Source: Phytophthora quininea
Taxonomy: Eukaryota > Oomycota > Peronosporomycetes > Peronosporales > Peronosporaceae
NCBI GenBank assembly: GCA_011947345.1
Contig: JAAVTG010000038.1
Coordinates: 178,069-242,068 of the forward strand
Reading direction: 5' to 3'
DNA length: 64,000 nucleotides
Shown: positions 21,453 to 31,300 of the stretch, in pieces
How positions within the stretch are numbered: position 1 is the stretch's first letter
Layout: each line of letters starts with the position of its first letter
The notes under the pieces: generated by a model
Told to the model about the DNA's origin: nothing
Databases searched by the model: none
The model's input: the letters and a program-made list of their open reading frames with translations, nothing else
Position numbers and translations under genes: made by a program

Positions 21453-23960
21453 CGAATGCTCTCGGGGACCTTGAGACGCAGAAGTGCACATCAGTGCACT
21501 GATAGTATATCGCTTACGGACGACATAAGTCTGTACGGTCCTGTAGTGACCCCACGCCCCGTGTTCGGCGTTGACCAGCCGCTGCAAACCTTATGCAGGC
21601 AGGTAGTTTGTCCTGAAGTGGCTGAAAACCACGCTCAGGGCGTTGTGGAGCCGCTGCACAGAGTGTGCAGGCAGGTAGATTGCTCTGAAGAGGCTAACAG
21701 CCACGTTCAGAGCGCGGATAAACCGCTGCAAGACGGTTGCAGGCAGGTTGTGTGCCCGGACGAAGTGGGATACCACTGTCACGAGGTCGGGAGGCCGCTG
21801 CACGACTGTTGCAGGCAGGTAGCTCGCTCAGATGCGGGCAAATCTTATGTTTTTGGTCGGACGGGATCATGGCAGAGCCGCCAACTCGTTTCAGTACCAC
21901 GGCTGGCACAAGTGGAGAGTTTGTGCACCCTCAGGGAACGACTGCAGAGGCAATATGCTTTGACTTTGCGCGCCCGAGAACGCCTGTTATCCCTGCAGCA
22001 GGACGTCGCCAGTTCCAGTCTGAAGACGCTACTGCACCATTACGGAATTACACCTCCGTCTGCGAGTTCAGCGTCCGTTTTGAAAGAAGGGGTGCAGATT
22101 TACCGGATAGACCGCGCGAAGCAATCAGCGTACAGCGAGCTGCTTCGCAGAACAACAATGCGTTTGCCGGACCTTATCCGTCTCGTGCGAGGCGAAACAT
22201 CAAGCGATCCTCGGCCGAACAAAGCCCTAAGTGTACCGGATCATCTCCCCTGCTGGAAGTCGTATCAATACAAGAACGAGTGGCGCGACATCGTCGTGAA
22301 TGGAGTGCAGCCAAAGTGGAGGAATGAGTTTCCAGAACAGAAGAAGCCACCACAGAATCATGGGTCGACTGTGCGTGCTCGAAATGCCGTGATCAAAAGC
22401 CTCCGAAAAGGTCAAGATAACAATACGTACTTAATATTGGACATCGACTTGCTGTCACAGCTCGACGGAGTCACCTGCAGTCCCTTCGGAGCTGTTGCAA
22501 AAGGACATGCGAACCTCACGGCGGATGCCCGGGTAATACACGACCTGTCTTGTCCACAGGGCACTTCAGTGAACGACCAGGTGCAAGAAGATCCAACAAT
22601 CGATGTCAGTTATGACGGAGCTGCTGTGTTAGCCCAACGGATACTAGATATCGACCAAGAGTTTCCTGGTTTGACTCGAATGGCTACTGGGGATGTAGCT
22701 AGTGCATTCCGCAATATTCCCCTCGCTGCGGAGGCGGCGGGACGTTTTGCGGGCACTTTTCGAGAACTTGGCATACTGGTGATCGACCTATCATGTCCTT
22801 TTGGTTGGTCAGATTCTCCACGACAGTACTGGGCGGCAGGAGGGGCAATAGTGCACTTACATGCAAGTTCGTCGCCCACGTGGACCGAGCAAAATGTCAC
22901 GGCGAATAGTAATTTTGACGGGAAGGCCTGGTGTGATGACCACATCTGCATAGAACCAGACGTGGGTTCCCGGTTGGATGAGGCAAGCTTCTCTTTACGA
23001 ACAGCAATGGTCACAATCTTAGGCCCACACGCATGCAACGAGGAAAAGTTTACACCTTGGTTCGTCGAGGGAAAAGCGCTGGGTCTGCATTGGAATCTCA
23101 CGCGATTAACGCTGTCGATGCCTCCTGAGAAGATCACAAAAGCGCTCAGTCGAATTAAGGACATGTATAATTCGGCAACTACTACCAGAAAGCAGCTAGA
23201 TAAGCTCCTTGGGAGTATACGACATGTGACAACTTGCATTCGCGCAGCAGCTCCCTTTTTCCAACGGATAGCGGCTCTGGCCAGGTCGACGAACCGCTTT
23301 CAACACTCTGTGATTCCCGACGAGGTGCGAGAGGATTTACGCTGGTTTGCTGCGATTATCCAAGTGGGTCGACTCAATTCCGTGCCACTTTCTCGTTTTG
23401 TGTCGGTGCGGGCTCCCGATCACCATATTTTCATGGACGCTAGTGATCGTGGCCTCTGTGCACTTTGGCCAGAAAGAAAAGAATATCTACAGCTGGAGTT
23501 CGATGAAGAAGAACTCCGACAAATTGCAGAATCTCATGCTGTGGGCACAGATGAGTTCAGCATCAATATACGCGAGTTGATGAGCGCCGCCTTCGCGTCT
23601 ATCGTTTGGGCCAAACAGTGGTCTCAGTCGAATCCGGATGAACCGATCCATATCCGGTTCTGGATCGACAATTTCTCTGCTGTTTGCTGGACAAACCGGC
23701 GCTCGAGTTGGAATTTATTTGCGCAAGTGGTGTTGCGTATACTCGCACTCTTGGAAGTACAACATAATTTCTACTCGACTGCCCAGCACATTGCGGGTAC
23801 CGACAATATTATGGCTGATGCAGGAAGCAGGGTGTGGCAATCTGTGGAGCTCTCGAAGAAGTTTGCTGACATGTCGTGTGCGTGGACGCAGGTCAAGGTC
23901 CCGCCGAGCTCAAGGAAACTTTGGAAGCTCTGGGAGCAATGCTCCGAGCTGGCGCTTTAG
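21453..23960 (+). CDS. Ngaro reverse transcriptase-RNase H polyprotein
   Basis: A single uninterrupted frame of about 835 residues. The first in-frame ATG (MLSGTLRRR) is just downstream of the Gag stop. The N-terminal part contains four 24-residue repeats (see 21579-21866). The RT core shows motif A (GDVASAFRNIPL, about 22690) and the WCDDHI catalytic box (about 22929-22943). The RNase H domain has the four acidic positions in FMDASDRGL, NIRELMSAAF, FWIDNFSAV and ADAGSR (23430-23835). It copies the element RNA to DNA. It overlaps the recombinase frame by about 85 bp. All catalytic residues I can identify are present, so this part may still be functional. Confidence 0.88.
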   Translation, partial: RMLSGTLRRRSAHQCTDSISLTDDISLYGPVVTPRPVFGVDQPLQTLCRQVVCPEVAENHAQGVVEPLHRVCRQVDCSEEANSHVQSADKPLQDGCRQVVCPDEVGYHCHEVGRPLHDCCRQVARSDAGKSYVFGRTGSWQSRQLVSVPRLAQVESLCTLRERLQRQYALTLRARERLLSLQQDVASSSLKTLLHHYGITPPSASSASVLKEGVQIYRIDRAKQSAYSELLRRTTMRLPDLIRLVRGETSSDPRPNKALSVPDHLPCWKSYQYKNEWRDIVVNGVQPKWRNEFPEQKKPPQNHGSTVRARNAVIKSLRKGQDNNTYLILDIDLLSQLDGVTCSPFGAVAKGHANLTADARVIHDLSCPQGTSVNDQVQEDPTIDVSYDGAAVLAQRILDIDQEFPGLTRMATGDVASAFRNIPLAAEAAGRFAGTFRELGILVIDLSCPFGWSDSPRQYWAAGGAIVHLHASSSPTWTEQNVTANSNFDGKAWCDDHICIEPDVGSRLDEASFSLRTAMVTILGPHACNEEKFTPWFVEGKALGLHWNLTRLTLSMPPEKITKALSRIKDMYNSATTTRKQLDKLLGSIRHVTTCIRAAAPFFQRIAALARSTNRFQHSVIPDEVREDLRWFAAIIQVGRLNSVPLSRFVSVRAPDHHIFMDASDRGLCALWPERKEYLQLEFDEEELRQIAESHAVGTDEFSINIRELMSAAFASIVWAKQWSQSNPDEPIHIRFWIDNFSAVCWTNRRSSWNLFAQVVLRILALLEVQHNFYSTAQHIAGTDNIMADAGSRVWQSVELSKKFADMSCAWTQVKVPPSSRKLWKLWEQCSELAL
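21579..21866 (+). repeat. Four tandem 72-bp units coding a Cys/His-rich 24-residue repeat
   Basis: CCGCTGCA recurs at 21579, 21651, 21723 and 21795, exactly 72 bp apart. Each unit codes PL(Q/H)xxCRQV followed by a C-x6-H pattern in units 1-3 (C-x4-C-x6-H). Unit 4 loses the second Cys and the His. It lies in the RT frame upstream of the catalytic core. Confidence 0.85.
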
Positions 23961-24945
23961 CGGACACCTCTCGAGTGCAATACCGAAGAGCCTGGGATCA
24001 GTGGCAGCGATGGTGTTCCTTTCTTGGTTTTAAACCCTGGATGGACCGAGATGCCGCCGATGACAATGCCGCTCAATTGGGTGCCTTCGCTGTATTTCTC
24101 TGGCGGTACGGTATGAACAAGACCGGAAAGGGAAATACCTACTCCACGATTTGCAGTAAGTTGTGCGCAGTTAGGTGGTTTCACAAGCACACAGCGGGAT
24201 ACGACCCTGGTGTGAACGCAGGGCATGCAATACTGCTTCGAGGAATTCGAAGATTTACCGACCCTGTGGCCAAGCAACAACCAATCTCCCCGCTCTCCTT
24301 CACATCGTCTATCGGGATTTGGACTTGCGACGTCCACGGGATCAATTACTGTGGGGTGGGTTGCTGCTTGCCTTTTTCTTCTTACTCCGCCGCTCGGAGT
24401 ACCTATTTATCGGGCGAAAACACCACAATTACGTTCTACGTTTGGGCGATATTCTCTTTCAAGACAAAGCAGGAGATCGTGCTAAGCCGCGCCGGGCGGA
24501 AGTCGTGGGTATCCGACTTCTCGGAGCAAAGAACAACCAGTTCGGACGGGAGGAGCGGCGTTTCCATCACTCCTCGGGTGACGAAGTACTATGCCCGCTC
24601 ACAGCTGCTCGATGGATCTTGCGGGGAGCTAAGGCCTACGGCACGACCATCAGCCAACCAGCACTATCAACTGGACCAGGAAAAGGGATTACAGCAAATG
24701 AGGTGGCGCTGACATTAAAACGAGCAGCGGCATCGGCAGGGCTTGATCCAAACCTGTTCTCGACGCACTCTGTCCGAATTGGCGGGGCAACAGTCCTGCT
24801 GAACTCGGGCGCCGATCGCCTAGTTATCAAGCTGATGGGTCGCTGGCTATCTAATGCGTTTGAGGAGTACCCAGTGCTGACATCGGACGGATCAAGCAGA
24901 TTGGCAATGTTGATGTGCGGCAAACTGACCGGAGAACGCCCGTAG
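23876..24945 (+). pseudogene. Ngaro tyrosine recombinase (YR), one frame break
   Basis: The N-terminal SAM-like domain (RVQYRRAWDQWQRWCSFLGF) is in one frame to about 24290. The catalytic domain (24290-24945) is in the next. The catalytic set can be read: the first Arg in FFLLRRSEYLF (about 24376-24405), HSVR (H-x-x-R, about 24766), and the nucleophile Tyr in NAFEEY at 24868-24870. It would integrate the circular cDNA by site-specific-type strand exchange. The break sits in a C/T-rich run (about 24283-24295), so an error is possible. Confidence 0.82.
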
Positions 24946-24992
24946 TGGACACTACAACGCTTGGTGTGCAGCGGCGGGGTGCTGGTGGGGTT

Positions 24993-25061
24993 CGCCACTC
25001 CACTCCCGAGAAGCCCAAAATCAACCTCATTTTGCCCCACATGATCGCGATCCATGAAAAT
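24993..25061 (+). repeat. Ngaro split direct repeat B1
   Basis: Begins CGCCACTCCACTCCCGAG, ends GATCCATGAAAA(T). Copied at 25226-25294. Confidence 0.9.
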
Positions 25062-25224
25062 GTTCGGCTTCCACGGACAAGATGTCGACGACGTTGCAGT
25101 CAAACGAGGAAGGCTGCTTTTTCGGATCACGTGAAGGTTTCCTGAATTTTAGGCTAAGTATAGTCAGTAGGAGGAAGGCTGAGCGATCAGTCGATCTCAG
25201 TTTCTCTTTTCTCTGCTTCTCAAC
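25062..25224 (+). repeat. Ngaro split direct repeat A2
   Basis: Near-identical to 19149-19312; directly abuts B1 and B2. Confidence 0.9.
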
Positions 25225-25225
25225 C

Positions 25226-25294
25226 CGCCACTCCACTCCCGAGAAGCCCAAAATCAACCTCATTTTGCCCCACATGATCGCGATCCATGAAAAT
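25226..25294 (+). repeat. Ngaro split direct repeat B2 (element 3' end)
   Basis: Second copy of B1. The shared sequence stops at GAAAAT, 25294, which marks the element boundary. Confidence 0.88.
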
Positions 25295-26193
25295 CAGAGT
25301 TCTATTTGCCTGGAAAAGCACAAGTCGCCGCGGTCTTCGTGTCTTCGGTCGCCTTCACTGCTCCTCCGTACAAGACGCCACATCGACGCGCCCGACATTG
25401 GAGCGTGCGTGGATCAAGGTCGTCTATAGCTGCGGACCAAGCATCACTGACGGCAGCCTCCGCTCGCCGCCCGTGGAACTCCACCCGTGTCAAGTTTAGT
25501 TGGGTGGGGGTCCTGGGCGCGCAGCGTCGAGGAGCAGATCCTCCCACTCATTTCGTGTGTTAGTTGGGTGGGAGATCTTGCTCTCGCTCATTTCATATTC
25601 CTGAGTTTTCGGATTCCCGGTTCTGCGGTCGGAGTCCCGAAGCCTGAGTGAAGACTGCTGTGTGAAGCGTAGTACAAGTGTGAACCTGCAAGTGGATTGT
25701 CCCTGCTAAAGGGTGGTGCGCGTAACGTCGGGCGCTCGGAGTTTGTCGGTTCTCTGAGTGTAGGCCCAACTGATATCGACTGAGGCCCTCTCCTCGGCCT
25801 TAAAGAACAAGGAGCTGCATATAAGTCAAGTGGAACTCTGAATTTTGTTATTACTACTGTGTTTCTATTGGAATTGCACGTGGATCTCCGACTTTCTGGA
25901 TATTGGTCCGGATTCCCGAGTTGCTGAGTTTCCGAGTTCCTGGATCTTCGACCTGGGTGTCTCTCGGAGCTTGCTAGGCTTCTGGGTTTCTGGATTTACG
26001 TCGGTCCAAGTAGCTCAAGTACATAACCTTCCCCAACAGTCGACGGCGGTGGACGGTGCCCCGAGGTTAATCGAACCTCTAGGGATTGCACTAGGTACAC
26101 GCCAACCCGGAACTCTTCCCGGGATCCTGAGTTTCTGGATTCCTGGATGTCACGGTTCCGGGGTACTTCGATTTGCCTTCATATCCTGGGCCG
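25295..26193. other. Non-coding stretch with degenerate repeats
   Basis: No gene supported. From about 25585 to 26160 it consists of GAGTTTCCGAG / TTTCTGGATT-type degenerate units like those at 18.6-18.9 kb, on the other side of the Ngaro element. GTTGGGTGGG recurs at 25499 and 25564. Confidence 0.45.
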
Positions 26194-28319
26194 CTATACA
26201 CCCTGGGCGGAAAAAGGTTCACCACCTCGCCTCACAGTTTTCGCCGCCCTCTTCAAAACTCTTGGCTTGCTATTGACAGCCTTGCTGTCGTACAGGTGCA
26301 CAGTTTTCGATGTGCTGTCCACCACCAGGCAACACCAGTGTGCATTGCTCAGAATGATAGGCAACTGTACGAAGCGGTGCTTCGTGCAAGCAACACGGAT
26401 CTTGTCCAGAGTATCGCCAGTAACCACAGCCTTCTCATTGACTGCAGCAGGAGGCGGTAACGCGATAGTCACATTATTGTTATAGCGGTCCAAGAATACC
26501 GAAAAGGCACACATCGCGTTGTCATCGAGCCACGTCGAGTCGCTGAAGCGATAGAGATCAGAGTATGTGATATCGAAGCTAAAACCGGGGAGTCTAGCAA
26601 ACGGCCAACTGTGTTGGTGATACTGTGGCGCATCTGCGCCAGTACATCGTCGGAGTACGCACCGTATTTACTGGACTTCCGAATTTGCTCATGCAGCCAC
26701 TGCATCACATGAAAGTGACATAGTAGAATACGAGTCTCCGGCAACTTCCGTCGGATGACATCCACCTCACGCATATCCTTGTCAACGATAGCAATCCGTA
26801 CGAAACACCAATGATCGTTGACACGCTTGAAATGGTCAAGTGCCTTGCCTATGTGCCAATCTGTCGAAGTCTCCAACAGTGAGTATTGCACAGGTTGGCC
26901 ATGGCCAAACTGATCAATGCCCACCATAGACAAAAGCTGGTAGTTATATCTAAAACAAACCAAAAAACATTGTGAATACCTAGTCAATACATGGAAAAAA
27001 CCTGATTTCGATTTGCTCGAAATTTTACGCACTTGTTAGTTTTGTGGGTGCAGTCCATTTGCAACACCTCCGGGAAACTGTCCAGCATCGACCGCATGTG
27101 AGCGGTGGTGAATGATATCACGCCAGTATGCCCGCGAGCCCTCTCGTTGACAGTAGCCACGTTCAACGAGGACGCCAAATTAAAAGTCACCACCATTTCA
27201 GCCACCGCGTCGTCGTTCGAAATCTGGGCACCTATAAGATACAAGTAGCATAGCATTGCATATTAGCAACTTTGAACAGCAATAGCAACATACACAAACA
27301 TGAGCCTGAGCTCCGGAGACGCTGGATCAGGTTTCGGACATCTGTCAATGTTACTAAGTTCTCCGAGCTCGCGCGAATGTAGTCGTAGATCCGCGTTGGT
27401 GAAACTTCAGCATCCACCAACAGTCGAATGTCAGGCATTAGCGGTGAATCTTGAGATACCTGACGATTACTCGGATAATGTTTGTAATCCTGGGACGAAA
27501 TCGAATGATTGCGCGAGTAGATCTCGCGCTCGACGGTGATGCCCCACGAGCCATCATCTCTCTGCGTCACCTGAGCGAACATCTGGAACGGACACCCAGT
27601 CCGGCGAAGATGGTGTGACGTGCGCTTGCTTTGTGACCTCTCTCGCACCGGCCACCGTGCGTGCAGATGATCTTGCGCTGGTACGGCTCCATTGCGGCGG
27701 GCACAAGTGGCAACTCGTTGTCTTGCAGCCCTCGATTCTTAACTTGCTTCCTGATGGACTCATTGCGTCGACCAATGTTGATGACCTCCTTCACGATTAG
27801 TACCTGGCGAGTACTAGCCATGTACGCCTTCAAATTCCCTCGAACACTGCCCACGAGTCGTGCTCGACTTCGAACGGAGGCACATCCTCCAGTTTGTCGT
27901 CGCCGCCTTCATCTGCGTCTTCCTGGTCGGCTTTTTCGTCCTTGACAGCCTCCGCTCGTCGCTTCTTCCCTAGGCGGCGATGTCCATTCTGTTGTTCCAG
28001 CGCTGCCGTTGTTGGGCTGCCGGCCAACACCTTGGGCTTGCACTGCTGATTGTTGTCCAAAATCTTGCCCAGGTTCTTGGCCGTCCACCGCTTCGTCGTC
28101 GTCAAAGTCTTCATCCTCATCGTCGCTCCAGATGTGAGGCCAATACTTGTGAGCACGGTCTTGGGCAGCGCGCGCCACAACGCGAGCCTATTCCGAGCGC
28201 GTCCGCGCCGCAGCCGCCTTCACGGTCCGGGCTGCGTTTGCTGCACGGGCTTCTTCCTCCTTGCGAGCCTCCTCCGCCATTCTGGCCTTGATCAGGTGGG
28301 TCTTGTGCGTCCGCGCCAT
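26194..28319 (-). pseudogene. MULE transposase with C-terminal C48 (Ulp1-like) peptidase region, decayed
   Basis: Reads down the minus strand from MARTHKTHLIKARMAEEARK (28319). Next is an acidic segment (SDDEDEDFDDDE), then HDSWAVFEGI and AYMASTRQVLIVKEVINIGR, the FAR1/WRKY-GCM1-like entry of oomycete MULEs, with KIICTHGGRCERGHK and TGCPFQMFAQV. Part of the DDE core follows: LQMDCTHKTN (first Asp), IVDKDMREVDVIRRKLPE (second Asp) and LLCHFHVMQWLHE. The last part (26560-26194) looks like Ulp1: WLDDNAMCAFSVFLDRY, NAHWCCLVVD with the catalytic His, and HLYDS with the Asp. The Cys-containing end is missing. Several stops and frame changes (about 27640, 27840, 28000, 26560) and possible intron-like gaps show it is dead. 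Confidence 0.78.
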
Positions 28320-31300
28320 CGCCAACTGATAGCAACTGGCACGCGTCAAACGAGTGGCCTAGCAGCGGTAAGAAAAATGTTCAGTGCAAAGAAAATAAAA
28401 AAACGACATGGACAATACCTGAATTTGTCACCTGTAAAAAACCTGGGCTTGTTACCTGGACGCGAACGGCGGCGTTTTTAATACCTGGTTTCAGCGGGAG
28501 CAGCAATTATTAGTTTTGGTGACAGTATAAAGGGTTGTACCCTATAATCATTTCTTGCAGTAGAAAAGTTCAGCCACTAGCACAGTTCTTACGAACTGCG
28601 GATGTATAATTTATAAATTTGTGTGGTTTTACAGCACAAATTTGGAATGTTGGCCACAATAGGGTAACGAGCTTCTGCACGACCCAAAAACAGCACGGAG
28701 TTGTGCTGGAACATGTGGAGCAGGATTTACCGCTCGGAAAAGATGGATGGGAGCATGCAACTCGAGGTCGTGGACGGGAATGGTAAAGGAAAACCACCGA
28801 TATTCACGCAACTTCCGTAGGCAAATGTGCAACTAAAATTACATCAACACGAACGTGCCCTTGGACGTTGTTGTAGTCTGTGACTTTTGCCGGCACATAA
28901 CGACTAGAGCTAGTTCGACAAAGAGAATCAAAAATACTCAATAGTCGTGCAACAACAACACGCCAACGTCAGAGAATGGACTCGCTAGTCGTGGTCAACC
29001 AGGGAGCTGATGATAAAAATCTCTGAAGTTCCAATAGGTTTCAAACCATCTTGGCGGGTCGCACCTAACCGTGTTTCAGTGTACTGTCAGAGGGAACTGT
29101 GCGAATGAAGATGCTATAGAGACGACAGGTGCCACCTACACCAAGTCATGTGTCTTCGGGCGGCCAATGCTTCGAAGGATGGAGCTGATTATGCTACGGG
29201 TCGCACTTATATGGGTTTACCCATGGAACTAGAGTTGTATATTACATTGCGGGAGAATAGCTGTCGTAGCTCGGGTAAGCTCTTAAAAGCAAAATGAGAA
29301 CTGTTTAGGAAGTACGTCGAGGATGCTTGAAGCTACTACGCCGTAAAATGATGGTAAACCTGAAGACGTCTTATGGGTTCTGGGTTCGGGTTTGCCGACG
29401 TCGGGATACGACAATAGCATCTCTTGGGACGCGATGAGGGGTATCAATGATGGCCCCTAAGACTGACACGTGTGTAACTAAGAAACGTGCGTTCAAAGCC
29501 TGAACCAAAGGAATCGAGCCACTTGTTCTATCCGCGCTAAAACAACAACAACACCGATTTAAATAGCTACAGAAAGCATTACCAACCGGTCTATATACGT
29601 CGCTTTACCGCCAAGAGGCCTTGCTTGGCACCGTGGTCGCATTTGAGTAGGCAGTGGTGAATGAGGTGGCGCTTGGTGTTCCCAATTATCCATGACACCA
29701 AAGAGACAAAAACAGTCAATGCCTGGTCCAGGTCTGGTAGTGGTAGGTTCTCGCTCAGGCAGCGCATTAGATCCAAGTTAGCGAGGTGGGACCAAAGCCA
29801 AATTGAAGCCGGATGTCACTCAGTAGCATGGACGAACCCACACCAAACCTATAAGTATACGAACCAAACTTGCCTGGGACACGCAGAATATTAGAATCGA
29901 TGAGCGCAATGGTTCGGACAGAAAAGACAACGAGGTTAGTGATTGGCAGAGCAATCCCTTTATTTCGTTATTTGAGTTTGGTAGTCAAAGGGAATTCTGT
30001 AATTGCTTATGCGACAGGCCCACAATTACAATCACTTAGCAAACAAAGCATACGATATCCAAAATTAATCAGACTGCAAATCTGCGGAAGACAACGGCAA
30101 ATCCAGAATCTTCACAAGACTTTACCCTTAATATCAGACCATGATAATGTAAATATTATGACAGACGCTGTCTACTTGCTGGTGCACTGCCTTGGCGTAT
30201 CACTGATCGTGCGTAGGAAAGAAGCCTTTTTTCTCTCTCTTCTACTGCATCCATGGAGTGTTACAGTGGTCCTATGTTATTACGGGATCAGGCAGGACTT
30301 TAGCCGTTAACCGATTGCCAACGTTCACGACCTCCCTGAACGCCATGAACAGGTATGTGACGTGGACTTTGGTGTCCAGAAGGTGACGAAAACAAAAGTC
30401 GTCGGTGGATAGAGCATCGAACCATGCCTCCCTCTGAGGTGCACTCACTTAGTACCGTTGTCATTGCCAACTGACTTGCGTTGAATATGTCTCTTGGTGG
30501 AATACTCTTGCCTTGGCCATTGGCGTGCAGACTCGCCTCAGCCAACAGGAAAAATAATTTTTACAGATCCACATGGATGTTCCGTAGATGCACCAGCTCT
30601 GCAGGTCTTATCAGATTTTCGATGGCGATACGAGTAAGACAACTCGAGCGTCGCAAGCATCGTGAGCAGCTCCCGTTCGGCGCGAACGGCGTCAGCAGCT
30701 GACACACACACGAGCAACGGTCAGCCTCACCAAACCTCTGCATCGCCCTGACAATTTGTTGTACACGCCTCCCAATGTCGTGATTAGACATTCCAACTTT
30801 ACCGATTTCGAACACGTCGCCGCAAACTCCTGTGAGTTTGGACAACGAGTCCCCAGCGACGAAGCAGGCGCCATACTTTTTCACCGTTCTATTTTTGCTG
30901 GGTCGTCCGGGCTCACCGTCCGTAATGAGACCGGTGCCAGCAGAAAAGCTCGCAGGGGTTTGGCTGGCAGGAATGCCAGTCTACCAATATGTCACCGCAA
31001 TAGGCCATAGATATCACTACGACGATAAACGGGATGTGATGATGGTTCGTCATCTAGGCGTCGGTTGTGCGGTATCAAATTCAAATTAGCTGCTTCAGGA
31101 ATTAAAATCGAAAGGTTCTACACAAGGAGGAGCGGCAGTGGCTGAACCAGCGGTGCTGTCACGTTTATGCCCTAAGAGTTGCCACCAACCGTTTGTCCGC
31201 TCCCACGCCTCAGCCCTTGACAGCCCGGCGGCCGACAAAAATACGGATACCTCCTTTTACGGGTTTTCTGTCTCCTTAAACAACACGGCCCATCGCGGCA

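Larger units (their letters stand above)
19149..25294 (+). mobile_element. Ngaro/DIRS-type tyrosine-recombinase retrotransposon, near full length
   Basis: About 6.15 kb with the arrangement A1 - ORFs - B1 - A2 - B2. A1 (19149-19312) and A2 (25062-25224) are near-identical direct copies of about 163 bp, differing mainly by one T in a CTCTTTTT run. B1 (24993-25061) and B2 (25226-25294) are near-identical direct copies of about 69 bp. This split-direct-repeat layout is diagnostic of Ngaro/PAT-like elements, which carry a tyrosine recombinase instead of an integrase and give no LTRs or TSD. Gag-like, RT-RNase H and YR reading frames lie in order on the + strand. The near-identity of the repeats implies recent activity. 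The Gag and YR frames carry single-base frame breaks. Confidence 0.9.

Noticed and set aside
18600..26160. Pair of LTRs bounding 18.6-26.2 kb
   Set aside because: Only short degenerate units are shared, not a long terminal repeat. No TG..CA ends or target duplication were found, and the Ngaro repeats explain the interior.
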